Assembly: GCA_018056425.1 (NCBI GenBank)
Contig: JAGPFR010000008.1
Location: 1 to 64,000, forward strand
Direction of reading: 5' to 3'
Origin: Lachnospiraceae bacterium
Lineage (GTDB): Bacteria > Bacillota > Clostridia > Lachnospirales > Lachnospiraceae
DNA: 64,000 bases
How positions within the stretch are numbered: position 1 is the stretch's first letter; every line of letters begins with the position of its first letter. The notes under the pieces are model-generated. The model saw only the letters and a list, made by a program, of their open reading frames with translations. It was not told the DNA's origin and did no database searches. Shown piece after piece: positions 7,655 through 16,033 of the stretch. The translations under genes were made by a program, and so were the position numbers.

Positions 7655-8646
7655 CAAAGTACCTCCATTTGTTTTCTGATGAAATCGATAAGTTCTCCGG
7701 TCAGATCCTCCCCGGAAAATGAAGGGACACGGTTGACGGGCGGTATACTGCATTTGATGCTCTTTTCCTTAACATCCCTGTAGTCATACATTTTCAGAAT
7801 GTTCTCATAACTGTCCAGCTTGGTTCTGGCTGTGCGGTCATTACGCGTAAGGGTAAATACCGTATCGCACATTCTCAGTATTCCGAAGAGTCCCCTTACG
7901 CACTCTGAAAGATCCAGGATCACGTACTCATATCCTTCAAGTGAACATATTCTCATCAAAAAAGATTTCCATTCATCCTCTGATATTTCAGTCAGTTCTG
8001 TCCCGGGTACCGCACAGGGTATATAATCAAGCCCTGCGATCGTCCTTACCATGGATTTGAATCTGAACGAAAAAACCGAAGGCGGACTGTTTATGAAATA
8101 CATCAGATCGGATAAATTCCCCGATTTATCCGGAGGGATCAATTCTTCGCTTCCTTCACAGAATTCAAAACTCAGATAAAGCACTCTTCCACGGTCTCCC
8201 AACAGTCTTCCCATCAATACCGAAAAGGTAGTTTGGTAACATCTCCTTACGGGAGAAAATACTCCGATCAGTTTTGCTTTCTTCCCGGATGGATTAACCT
8301 CTGCAACACTGTCTTCATCCGCATCTTTCAGATAGATGTCCAGTATCTTTCTGAGCGTTTCCTCGGCAGGCTGATATTTTTCAGTCGCAGGCTCAGCCAA
8401 AGTTCCGTATCCGTCATTTAAAACAATGATCTTGTCTGCACCGATTCGCTGAAGACTTGCTTTATACGAAGAACTGCTTGTAACCAGCAGCGGTTCTCTT
8501 CCGCCACTGATTTTAAGAAGATCCTCTTCCGAGGTGCACACAGCTATTTTCCACGGAAGTCCGCTGCAACCCATAAGGTACTCGCCCATAAGAGCCGCAT
8601 ATTCCTCGTCTTCGTCATATAAAATCATCACTTTCTCAGATTTCAT
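7654..8646 (-). CDS. CpaE-like MinD/ParA family protein with degenerate P-loop
   Basis: The 330-residue protein has an N-terminal receiver-like region (about 1-115) and a MinD-type deviant P-loop NTPase region (about 125-330), as in CpaE/TadZ, which places Tad pili at the cell pole. The P-loop reads GVFSPVRRCYQTTFS (about 128-142); the family pattern is CGKTT, so the glycine-lysine pair is replaced by Tyr137-Gln138. Nucleotide binding is therefore probably weak or lost. It lies one base after the prepilin peptidase gene and overlaps the truncated cpaF. Together with that truncation it supports decay of the system, though many CpaE proteins are naturally divergent. Confidence 0.78.
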   Translation of the reverse strand: MKSEKVMILYDEDEEYAALMGEYLMGCSGLPWKIAVCTSEEDLLKISGGREPLLVTSSSSYKASLQRIGADKIIVLNDGYGTLAEPATEKYQPAEETLRKILDIYLKDADEDSVAEVNPSGKKAKLIGVFSPVRRCYQTTFSVLMGRLLGDRGRVLYLSFEFCEGSEELIPPDKSGNLSDLMYFINSPPSVFSFRFKSMVRTIAGLDYIPCAVPGTELTEISEDEWKSFLMRICSLEGYEYVILDLSECVRGLFGILRMCDTVFTLTRNDRTARTKLDSYENILKMYDYRDVKEKSIKCSIPPVNRVPSFSGEDLTGELIDFIRKQMEVL

Positions 8647-9150
8647 TCAGTACAACCCTCCGACTCCGAGAAGAGCACTGACAAACATCGGTCCTGCCAG
8701 GGCAACTCCCGCATGTAAGGCAGCTTCGGTATTACAGTGATATCTCTCGACTTTTCCGGTTTTCAAAAAATTATTTACGTATATGATCAGTCTCCGAATT
8801 CTTTTCTTAATCTCTTTCTTATGGATCAATCCGATCACTCCCGCAACGGATGCAATTGAAAATGCCAGAAAAATAAACCATATTGCCCTCGCTGCGCTCA
8901 TAAAACCGCAGCAAACAGCAAGCAGTTTGATATCCCCTGCACCGAGTGCTCCGATCACAAACACGGGATAGAAAATAACCGCGGCAAGAAGCATTCTGAT
9001 AAGTGCATACGGAATGCCTAACGGTTCAGAAATAAACCCGGCATGAATTAACCCTGCGATAAACATCACCAAGATCAAAATGTTGGGAATCTTATGAAAG
9101 AGATGATCAAAAATGCCGGCGACCGCAAGCAGCATGGTCATTATCAGCAT
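8647..9150 (-). CDS. A24-type prepilin peptidase, first gene of the Tad-like operon
   Basis: A 167-residue polytopic membrane protein with the two A24 aspartates: Asp15 in GIFDHLFHKIPN and Asp73 in GALGAGDIK. The GxGD-type motif and about five membrane helices fit TadV/CpaA. It differs from the second peptidase at 5.7-6.2 kb, so each may serve a different precursor class (major Flp pilin versus TadE-like pseudopilins, by analogy). It is the first gene of the operon, 145 bases after the predicted transcription start, and is directly followed by the cpaE-like gene. Confidence 0.85.
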   Translation of the reverse strand: MLIMTMLLAVAGIFDHLFHKIPNILILVMFIAGLIHAGFISEPLGIPYALIRMLLAAVIFYPVFVIGALGAGDIKLLAVCCGFMSAARAIWFIFLAFSIASVAGVIGLIHKKEIKKRIRRLIIYVNNFLKTGKVERYHCNTEAALHAGVALAGPMFVSALLGVGGLY

Positions 9151-9295
9151 ATTTATTCTCCGCTTTTTATTTTGTTCCGGTATCCGGAACGGTTATTTGT
9201 GAGTTGACCGGGAAGATCTTCCCTTATACGAATGCGACATAAACCGCTCTTCGTTCACATCCGAAGACAGAAAGTCTTTCGACAGATGTTATGTA
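9151..9295 (-). promoter_or_regulatory. Structured 5' leader of the Tad-like operon
   Basis: About 145 bases of untranslated leader contain several hairpins: a 5' helix ACATC...GATGT enclosing CGAAAGAC / GTCTTCG (around 9244-9276), the perfect palindrome GGGAAGATCTTCCC (9210-9223), and GTTCCGG-TAT-CCGGAAC (9174-9190) shortly before the start codon. I do not recognise a known riboswitch class; no cyclic-di-GMP aptamer core is evident. The gene-free stretch 9151-9448 holds this leader, the promoter at 9302-9330, a GACAC-TT-GTGTC repeat at 9382-9393 and the fliS terminator. Confidence 0.45.
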
Positions 9296-9301
9296 AGTGC
9301 G

Positions 9302-9330
9302 ATTATATATTCGGTTTTTTGGAACTTCAA
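9302..9330 (-). promoter_or_regulatory. Sigma-A promoter of the Tad-like operon
   Basis: Minus strand TTGAAG (9330-9325), 17-base spacer, TATAAT (9307-9302). The predicted start of transcription is near 9295. Confidence 0.75.
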
Positions 9331-9399
9331 TACTTTTTTGTCATATTTTGAATTTTCGTTAAAACATAACAAAAATAACGTGACACTTGTGTCGCAAAC

Positions 9400-9431
9400 A
9401 AAAAAGAACCCTTTATCCAAAGGGTTCTTTT
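9400..9431 (-). terminator. Rho-independent terminator after fliS
   Basis: Hairpin AAAGAACCCTTT / AAAGGGTTCTTT with a short loop and a T run on the minus strand. It ends the flagellin operon. Confidence 0.85.
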
Positions 9432-9448
9432 ACTATGTGCATATTTTT

Positions 9449-9922
9449 TTATACGAGCATTCCGCGATTGATATTGTTTACGAGATTCTCGTTAATGTCG
9501 TTTTTTCCGTAGGTGAGACCTGCGATAACGGACTCTGAATTTCCCATGACGGCACCGGATGTGTTAAGTCCGACCAGTCCGGCATATGATTCTCTTAAGG
9601 GCTTTATGATATTTCTGATCTCATCAAGGGGCTGAATACTTCTTCTTACACCTGCGGATGAGAGTTTTCTCATGCAGTATCTGTACAGTGAAAGGAGTGC
9701 CTGCGCAGGCTCATATTCCATATGAAGTGAGCACATAAGCTCGTTTACGCAATTTCTCATTCTTGAGATGGATGCATAGAAATCATGATCCTGATCGCTT
9801 TTTAAAGCTTCCTCGGCATCGTCCGCATATGCAAGAACCATATCATAGAGGATCACGACAAGCTCCGTTGAATTTGCCATGCTTATTCTTCTGGTGAATT
9901 CCTGTTTAAGGGTATCCTTCAT
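9449..9922 (-). CDS. fliS: Flagellin export chaperone FliS
   Basis: A 157-residue helical protein with the FliS pattern: MANSTELVVILYDMVLAYADDAEEAL near the N-terminus and RMRNCVNELMCSLHMEYEPAQALLSLYRYCMRKL in the middle. FliS binds the C-terminal helix of flagellin in the cytoplasm, stops early polymerisation and hands it to the export gate. It is encoded 13 bases after flagellin, the usual pairing, and is followed by a terminator. It is somewhat longer than the usual ~130 residues, with an extra C-terminal tail after about residue 122. Confidence 0.88.
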   Translation of the reverse strand: MKDTLKQEFTRRISMANSTELVVILYDMVLAYADDAEEALKSDQDHDFYASISRMRNCVNELMCSLHMEYEPAQALLSLYRYCMRKLSSAGVRRSIQPLDEIRNIIKPLRESYAGLVGLNTSGAVMGNSESVIAGLTYGKNDINENLVNNINRGMLV

Positions 9923-9935
9923 CTGTTATTCCTCC

Positions 9936-11033
9936 TTACTGAAGAAGCTGTAATACGGTTGAGGGTCTGTCATTGGCCTGGGCAAGTACGGAAGTTCCTG
10001 CCTGGGTCATTACTGTATAGGTTGAGTACTTGGTCATTTCCTCAGCCATATCAACATCCATGATTCTGGAGTATGCACTGGTCATGTTCTCTGCGGTAAT
10101 ATCGAGTCTTGCATCGGTATTTTCGAGTCTGTTCTGGTATGCTCCGAGCTGGCCTCTTACGGTGTTTACGAAGGTAAGTGCATTCTTGATCCTCTCAATA
10201 CCTTCTTTTGCACTTTGTTCGGAAGTCATATCGAGTCCTTCGAGACCCATATTGCTCAGATTGATAGCGGGGATCTGCATCTCAAGGATCTGTCCCTCAT
10301 TTGAGCCTACCTGAAGTCTCATGGCACCGATTCCGGTACATTCAACATTAAGATTGGTGATGGTTCCGGTATCTCCTCCCTGAACCTGAAGTTTCATCTC
10401 AAAACCCGCATCTCCGGTAATGGTGATGACATCATCAAGCTTGGATCCCCTGTAAGCGGTGGCATTTCCGCTTCCGTCCACAACACTTACTTCAACATCG
10501 CCTGCTGCATTGGGTGCCCAGGAGATGCTGTTAAAAGTATATGTATCTGCGGGGATTGCTTTTGAATAGGTCAGAACCTTAACATCCGTCTGATCGGTAT
10601 ATGCTTTAAGATCATAGAATCCGTCCAGAAGAGGCTGTGAGTTAAACTCCGTGCTCTCGGATACTCTGTTGATCTCTTCTTTAAGCTGGTCTACTTCCTT
10701 CTGGATCAGATTTCTGTCATCATCGGTAAGAACACCGTGAGACGCCTGAACAGCAAGCTCATTTAATCTCTGAAGCATATCAGTTACTTCGGAAAGAGCG
10801 CCGTCTGCAGTTTCGATAACGGAAATTCCGTCCATGGTATTTTCATCGGCAGTCTGGGTGCCGACTATCTGTGCATTCATTCTTTTGGCCATGGCAAGAC
10901 CCGCCGGGTTGTCCTTGGCACCGTTGATCTTAAATCCGGAAGATAATCTCTGAAGTGAGGCAGAGAGAAGATCGTCATTGTTCTTAAGGGAGTTATTGGC
11001 GATCATAGCCGATACGTTATAGTTAATCCTCAT
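9936..11033 (-). CDS. fliC: Flagellin
   Basis: A 365-residue flagellin. The N-terminal D0/D1 helices read MRINYNVSAMIANNSL and LSSGFKINGAKDNPAGLAMAKRM; the C-terminal D1/D0 part has RGQLGAYQNRLE and ends TQAGTSVLAQANDRPSTVLQLLQ-type residues needed for export and polymerisation. The short central region (about 135-255) is the exposed variable domain. The start codon has GGAGAG seven bases upstream and overlaps the end of the preceding 949-aa gene by 11 bases, so the two are co-transcribed. No other structural flagellar genes are in the window, so the main flagellar locus is elsewhere. Confidence 0.96.
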   Translation of the reverse strand: MRINYNVSAMIANNSLKNNDDLLSASLQRLSSGFKINGAKDNPAGLAMAKRMNAQIVGTQTADENTMDGISVIETADGALSEVTDMLQRLNELAVQASHGVLTDDDRNLIQKEVDQLKEEINRVSESTEFNSQPLLDGFYDLKAYTDQTDVKVLTYSKAIPADTYTFNSISWAPNAAGDVEVSVVDGSGNATAYRGSKLDDVITITGDAGFEMKLQVQGGDTGTITNLNVECTGIGAMRLQVGSNEGQILEMQIPAINLSNMGLEGLDMTSEQSAKEGIERIKNALTFVNTVRGQLGAYQNRLENTDARLDITAENMTSAYSRIMDVDMAEEMTKYSTYTVMTQAGTSVLAQANDRPSTVLQLLQ

Positions 11034-13872
11034 TATAGCTCTCCTTGACTGCCTTCAGGAAATCCCTTGAAATCCCGAACAGCTCCTTACGACCGGCTCC
11101 TTCCCGTCTGTAGATGCCGGCATCCGTGCCGGCCGATTGATTTGCTTTGACCACTCCGATTCCTGAGGAAGTGTCAAAACCCTGATTCTTTAAGTCTGCA
11201 ATAAATATATCGGAAATCGACGCCATTTTCTTAATATCATCATCGGAATTTACCGAGATATAACCTCCGATCGCATTATCGGAAACGTCGATATGTGCCG
11301 AGCATTCCACTCCTTCCGGAGTTTTGAAAGAAATATCGACCGCGGAGGACCCGTCTGAGGAACCTTTGAAGGATATTCTGACCTTGGATATTTCGCCGGC
11401 TATCTCCACAGGTACGAAATACTCTTCAATTCCTTCATCAGCCGCCTTCATGGCTACCGAAATCTGTTTGCCGACCTGCTGCATGGCTTTGACATCGATC
11501 ACGGAACCTGCATCAAAGGTAAGTTCTGAAGCAAGCTGCCTTGCGGATTCCATCAGATTCTTATAAGAATCCACGCTATCTTCGTCATCAGACAGCATCT
11601 CAAGGGCCTTTTCTTCAAGATCCTTAACCCTGTCATCTTCTTTAAGCTGCTTTTTCTTTTCCCCGGAAAGGGCCTTATAGAAATCATCGTCCGCCGAAAG
11701 GAGATTCACCGCAGCGTTGATATTCTCAGGTGTTTCGGGCATACCGGCACCGGTCAGAAGATCAATGCTTTCCTTACCCGCAAAAGCTGATTTTCTGATC
11801 TCCTCAGCCTCTTTTTCATAATATTCACCGGAATTATCCGAAAAAGAAGCCATGATCTGATCGGTTATACTCTTTCCGACGGTTCTGATCTCGGTCAGGC
11901 CGGTGTTTTCATCCACCTTAATGTCCATCCCCTTGAACCTGGAGCTTCTTACCGCCGTAAGCAGATTCGAAAAATCAAGAACGCTTCCTGTTTCGAGAAC
12001 GGCACCGACCGCCGCTCCGTCTTTGGATTCGATCTTATTTATCATTCTGTAGATACCTATGAAGGAATCTCTTTCTTCACGGGTGATCTCTTTATTTTTA
12101 TCGAGGGCATATAAAAACTGTGCATAGTTTTCGGATGCTTTCTCGTATCCGCCCGTCTTAACGACTCTTTCATCAAGGAATTCTTCGATCTCTTCGAAGG
12201 TCCTTTCGAGGGGATTGATGCCGTTTCTGATCATATCGAGGACTGCGGCGGGCTTCATCCTGTCTATGACACCGGTCACGACTCTGTCTGCCTCGGATAC
12301 TCTCTCGATATTTTCTGCGCTGATCTCCATGCGGTTATATGCAAGGATCCTGACGTGACGTCTGTTTTCATCGTTCAGATCAAGGCCCATGTCCGAGATC
12401 ATGCTGTCTATATTGGAAAATGCCTTGGATATTCTGTCTCCGAGATCAGGGCGGACCTGAGTCATAAGAGCTTCATAGCTCTCACCCGCTCTGTGCATAC
12501 GGTCTTTTTCACCGAGAGCGATCTCTTCGAATTCTCCGAATGCCACCTCTGCGGGAACACGCACGGTAAACATTCCGAGTGCGGAAGCAGGTGCATCTGC
12601 CAGTCCGGATACCGCATTATTAACGGTATTCATGAGTCTGTATGCCTTAACTGCATCTTCCGGAGAACCGATGCTCATTCCGGGAGCATTGTCCCCATGG
12701 TCGTTAGCCCCTGCAGTCTCAGGGAAATACTTAACGGCAACTGCCTGCTCGGCTACTTTAAGTTCATTTAAAAGCTCCTCGATCGGAGCGGTATCTATGG
12801 CAAATCCGCTTCTGATCAGCTCTATATTGACCTCAGCAGTCATGGAAAGTCTGATCTCCTGGATCTTTCTCTGCCATGTTATATCTTCGGGCTTTTCGAT
12901 TCCTTCGGAAAAATATTTCTCGAAGGCACCTGCTGCCATTTCATATATACCGGGCTTACCCGAAAGATCGGCATCTTCCGCCTTATAGCCTTCGGAAATA
13001 GCTCTTGCCGCTGCAGCGGCCGCTTTTTGTACGGATATGGGGAACTCGATCCCGTCCAAAACCTTGGATCTGATTATATTTTCGGGGGTAACGGGAAGAG
13101 AATGATCGAAGAGCCACTTTGCCCGCTCAAATCCCTCTTCGGTATCTTCAAGAACCTTTGCGGCTTCCTGCATGCTCTCTTTTATATTCTTCATTTCGGG
13201 AGAATCGAGATCCTCGGAGGGCGCACCGGACCCTGCCGAAGCGGGAGCTGCACTCTTTGCCACGTAAAAATCCCTGACCGTAGGCATAAGTTCGTTTTCG
13301 ATCATATATACGGTTTCACTCTCGGCTGGCTTTTCAAGTCCCGAAGCAAGAGACACCGCATTTTTGACATCTTTGATATTCTCATCGGTCAGGGGAAGAT
13401 CCTCACTCATCAGAGCGTTTTTGATCACGCCCTCAAGTCCTGAGTTTCCGGCACTTTCCAGAATACTGTCATCAAGATCGTCGTTATATCCCCTGATAAC
13501 GGTTCCGCCCTTTGCGGTCTCTGCCTTTACCTTATCAAGGATGGTAACGGACTCCTCCGGGTTCATGTTCCCGAGGTCAAATCCTTCTTCATTTGCTTTT
13601 CGGAGGTCACTTCCCGACATTGTATGGGCCATTACGACGCGGTAATCACTGAGAACGCCTGCCTCCGAAGCAGCAGCATCCTTCTTGATGCCGGCAAGCA
13701 GTGTATGCTTTCCTGCTGCACTTTGAGGGATCTGTGAAGTTCCGATATCTACGAGTGCAGACATGTTTTCAGGGGAAAAAGAAGTCTCTGCGGATTTCTG
13801 TTTCCCTGAAGGCATGTTATTTATATATTTGATCGCGGTGAAATTGTCCTGTCCTTCGAATGTGATCTTCAA
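11023..13872 (-). CDS. Large flagellin-linked protein with FliK-like C-terminus (DUF6240-like)
   Basis: A 949-residue acidic soluble protein of the kind encoded ahead of flagellin in Lachnospiraceae (DUF6240, from memory). It carries repeated short modules around LTDENIKDVKNAV, VTPENIIRSKVL and ETPENINAAVNLL. Near the C-terminus (about the last 120 residues) a VPVEIAGEISKVRISF...GGYISVNSDDDIKKM pattern resembles the hook-length control domain of FliK, which suggests a flagellar export or length-control role; that is inference. The start is taken as TTG at 13872, seven bases after GGGAG. An in-frame GTG at 13945-13947 lies inside a hairpin and is unlikely. It is behind a sigma-D-type promoter and overlaps flagellin by 11 bases. 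Confidence 0.72.
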   Translation of the reverse strand: MKITFEGQDNFTAIKYINNMPSGKQKSAETSFSPENMSALVDIGTSQIPQSAAGKHTLLAGIKKDAAASEAGVLSDYRVVMAHTMSGSDLRKANEEGFDLGNMNPEESVTILDKVKAETAKGGTVIRGYNDDLDDSILESAGNSGLEGVIKNALMSEDLPLTDENIKDVKNAVSLASGLEKPAESETVYMIENELMPTVRDFYVAKSAAPASAGSGAPSEDLDSPEMKNIKESMQEAAKVLEDTEEGFERAKWLFDHSLPVTPENIIRSKVLDGIEFPISVQKAAAAAARAISEGYKAEDADLSGKPGIYEMAAGAFEKYFSEGIEKPEDITWQRKIQEIRLSMTAEVNIELIRSGFAIDTAPIEELLNELKVAEQAVAVKYFPETAGANDHGDNAPGMSIGSPEDAVKAYRLMNTVNNAVSGLADAPASALGMFTVRVPAEVAFGEFEEIALGEKDRMHRAGESYEALMTQVRPDLGDRISKAFSNIDSMISDMGLDLNDENRRHVRILAYNRMEISAENIERVSEADRVVTGVIDRMKPAAVLDMIRNGINPLERTFEEIEEFLDERVVKTGGYEKASENYAQFLYALDKNKEITREERDSFIGIYRMINKIESKDGAAVGAVLETGSVLDFSNLLTAVRSSRFKGMDIKVDENTGLTEIRTVGKSITDQIMASFSDNSGEYYEKEAEEIRKSAFAGKESIDLLTGAGMPETPENINAAVNLLSADDDFYKALSGEKKKQLKEDDRVKDLEEKALEMLSDDEDSVDSYKNLMESARQLASELTFDAGSVIDVKAMQQVGKQISVAMKAADEGIEEYFVPVEIAGEISKVRISFKGSSDGSSAVDISFKTPEGVECSAHIDVSDNAIGGYISVNSDDDIKKMASISDIFIADLKNQGFDTSSGIGVVKANQSAGTDAGIYRREGAGRKELFGISRDFLKAVKESYNED

Positions 13873-13923
13873 ATCAAATCTCCCAATCATATCAATCAGG
13901 GGATCCGTCCCAAACAAACCAAA

Positions 13924-13949
13924 AGGTGAGTGCGTCCATGCACTCACCT
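13924..13949 (-). terminator. 10-bp perfect hairpin: glgB terminator or 5' end hairpin of the flagellin mRNA
   Basis: AGGTGAGTGC (13949-13940 on the minus strand), a 6-base loop, and GCACTCACCT (13933-13924), then a T-rich run. It is 77 bases after glgB, as a terminator would be, but it also starts right at the predicted transcription start of the sigma-D promoter at 13953-13979. It may serve both roles. Confidence 0.6.
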
Positions 13950-13952
13950 ATA

Positions 13953-13979
13953 ATTTCGGCCATTTTACCCGTTTTCTTA
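13953..13979 (-). promoter_or_regulatory. Sigma-D (sigma-28) flagellar promoter
   Basis: Minus strand TAAG (13979-13976), 15 bases, then GCCGAAAT (13960-13953). The known consensus is TAAA-N15-GCCGATAT/A. The position ahead of the FliK-like/flagellin/FliS unit fits a late flagellar promoter. Confidence 0.72.
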
Positions 13980-14025
13980 ACCCCGCAAAAACCGAATATC
14001 CCCTGCAGGGTTTCCTGAAAGCACA

Positions 14026-16011
14026 TCAGAAAGTATAAACAAGTGCGCTGTAAGGATTAACATCGAGCTTGATAGTATTTTCCTGAAGAACAAGGTGCTG
14101 TTTTTCGGATTTGATCTTATCGGGCGCAGATGTTCCGAAGCCTCCGAATCTGTCTTCGTCCGAATTAAGTACAAGCTTATACTCTCCCGCCTTGGGAACC
14201 GGAACCAGATAATTTTCCCATTTCATCGGTGACATATTGAGGATAAAGAGAAGATTTTTCTTGCCGGAATCATCCCTTCTTACGAAGGTAAAGATGTTTC
14301 TGTCGGCATCATCGGCATTCATCCACTCAAATCCTGCCCAGCTGTCATCGATCTTATAAAGGCAGGGATATTTATGATACATTTTTAAAAGTTCGGCCAC
14401 ATAATCCTTCATGCCGGAATTATTTTTTTCTCCGAGCAGGAACCAGTCAAGCTCTCTTGCTTCGCTCCACTCCCTTTCCTGGCCGAAATCCTGACCCATG
14501 AAAAGGAGCTTTTTGCCGGAATGTCCGAACATATATGTATATCCGACCCTGAGATTGGCATACTTATCGATCTTATAGCCGGGCATCTTCTCGACCATAG
14601 AACACTTGAGGTGCACGACCTCGTCATGTGAAAGGGGAAGGATGTAATGCTCACTCTCGTTATAGGTCATGGCAAATGTCATGTTGTGATGAGCACCGCC
14701 CCTCATAACGGGATCGAGCTTCATATATTCACAGAAGTCATGCATCCAGCCCATGTTCCACTTGAAAGTAAAACCGAGGCTCTTGGTTCCGATGGGTCCG
14801 GTTACATTAGGCCATGCTGTGGACTCTTCCGCGATCGTGATAAATCCCGGATAAGTTCCTCTTACGACAGAGTTTAAATGCTGGAAAAATACTATGGCAT
14901 CAAGATTCTTGTTATCACCGAACTTATTGGGAAGCCACTGCCCGTCCTTTTTACCGTAATCCAGATAGAGCATGGATGCTACGGCATCAACACGGATACC
15001 GTCTATATGGAATTCCCTCAGCCAGAAGAGAACATTGGCGATCAGGAAGTTCTTAACCTCGGGTTTTGCGAGATTGAAGATCTTGGTACCCCAATCGGGA
15101 TGCTCTCCCCTTCTCGGATCGGGATCTTCGTAGATACACTGTCCGTCGAATCTTCCGAGACCGTGTGCATCGGTGGCAAAATGAGCGGGAACCCAGTCAA
15201 GGATCACGCCGACTCCGGCTTTGTGCAGCTCATTTATAAGATACATAAAATCTTCGGGAGTTCCGTAACGGGATGTGGGAGCATAATATCCGGTTACCTG
15301 ATATCCCCAGGATCCGTCAAAAGGATGCTCCGCAATACCCATAAGTTCAATATGGGTATAGTTCATTTCTTTCAGATATTCGATGATCCTGGTCGCGAAT
15401 TCGCGGTAGTTGTAGAAACCGTCCTCTGTTCCGTTGGGATGCTTCATGAATGATCCGATATGGCACTCATAAACCGCCATCGGCTCTTTGTAGGGATCTT
15501 TTTTATCGCGTTCTTTTTCCCACTTCTCATCACTCCACTTGAAATTCGAAAGGTCTGCGGTGATGGATGCGGTACCGGGTCTGAATTCCGCCTGATTCGC
15601 ATAAGGATCCGCTTTATAAAGCTTCGATCCATCTTCGGCATAGATAAGGAATTTGTACATCTGACCGGGAGTGATACCTTCAAGGAAGATCTCCCAGATT
15701 CCGACGGGACCGAGCTTTTTCATCTCACCCTCGTCTTCTCTCCAGCCGTTCCAGGATCCGATTACATGTACGGAAAGCGCATTAGGTGCCCATACGGCAA
15801 AGTAGTATCCGGCTTTTCCGTCTTTTACGGAAGGGTGTGCTCCCAGTTTTTTGTATATATCGTAATGGGTCCCCTGCCCAAAAAGATACATATCATCCTT
15901 GGAAATAAAAACTTCTGCCGAGGCAGGCCCGGCAGGAGTTTTTTTAGCAGACGTTTTGCCTGTAGCGGCAGGCTTCACGGTTTTCTTATTGGTTTCTTTA
16001 GCAGATGCCAT
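14026..16011 (-). CDS. glgB: 1,4-alpha-glucan branching enzyme
   Basis: Forms alpha-1,6 branches in glycogen in the cytoplasm. The 661-residue protein has a Lys/Ala-rich N-terminal tail (1-32) not needed by the family, a CBM48-type beta domain (about 50-150), then the GH13 barrel. The catalytic residues are visible: nucleophile Asp342 in GIRVDAVASM, acid/base Glu395 in TIAEEST, and Asp463 in LPLSHDEVVH. The DGSWGYQVTGYYAPTSRYG block is typical of GlgB. Other glycogen genes are not adjacent. It is 22 bases after the upstream TPR gene and may be co-transcribed with it. Confidence 0.95.
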   Translation of the reverse strand: MASAKETNKKTVKPAATGKTSAKKTPAGPASAEVFISKDDMYLFGQGTHYDIYKKLGAHPSVKDGKAGYYFAVWAPNALSVHVIGSWNGWREDEGEMKKLGPVGIWEIFLEGITPGQMYKFLIYAEDGSKLYKADPYANQAEFRPGTASITADLSNFKWSDEKWEKERDKKDPYKEPMAVYECHIGSFMKHPNGTEDGFYNYREFATRIIEYLKEMNYTHIELMGIAEHPFDGSWGYQVTGYYAPTSRYGTPEDFMYLINELHKAGVGVILDWVPAHFATDAHGLGRFDGQCIYEDPDPRRGEHPDWGTKIFNLAKPEVKNFLIANVLFWLREFHIDGIRVDAVASMLYLDYGKKDGQWLPNKFGDNKNLDAIVFFQHLNSVVRGTYPGFITIAEESTAWPNVTGPIGTKSLGFTFKWNMGWMHDFCEYMKLDPVMRGGAHHNMTFAMTYNESEHYILPLSHDEVVHLKCSMVEKMPGYKIDKYANLRVGYTYMFGHSGKKLLFMGQDFGQEREWSEARELDWFLLGEKNNSGMKDYVAELLKMYHKYPCLYKIDDSWAGFEWMNADDADRNIFTFVRRDDSGKKNLLFILNMSPMKWENYLVPVPKAGEYKLVLNSDEDRFGGFGTSAPDKIKSEKQHLVLQENTIKLDVNPYSALVYTF

Positions 16012-16033
16012 CCGGGTACCCCCTTAACTATTT

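Noticed and set aside
13873-13947. A start for the FliK-like gene at GTG 13947, giving 974 residues
   Set aside because: The GTG lies in the stem of a perfect hairpin and at the predicted transcription start, without a ribosome site; TTG 13872 has GGGAG at the right distance.
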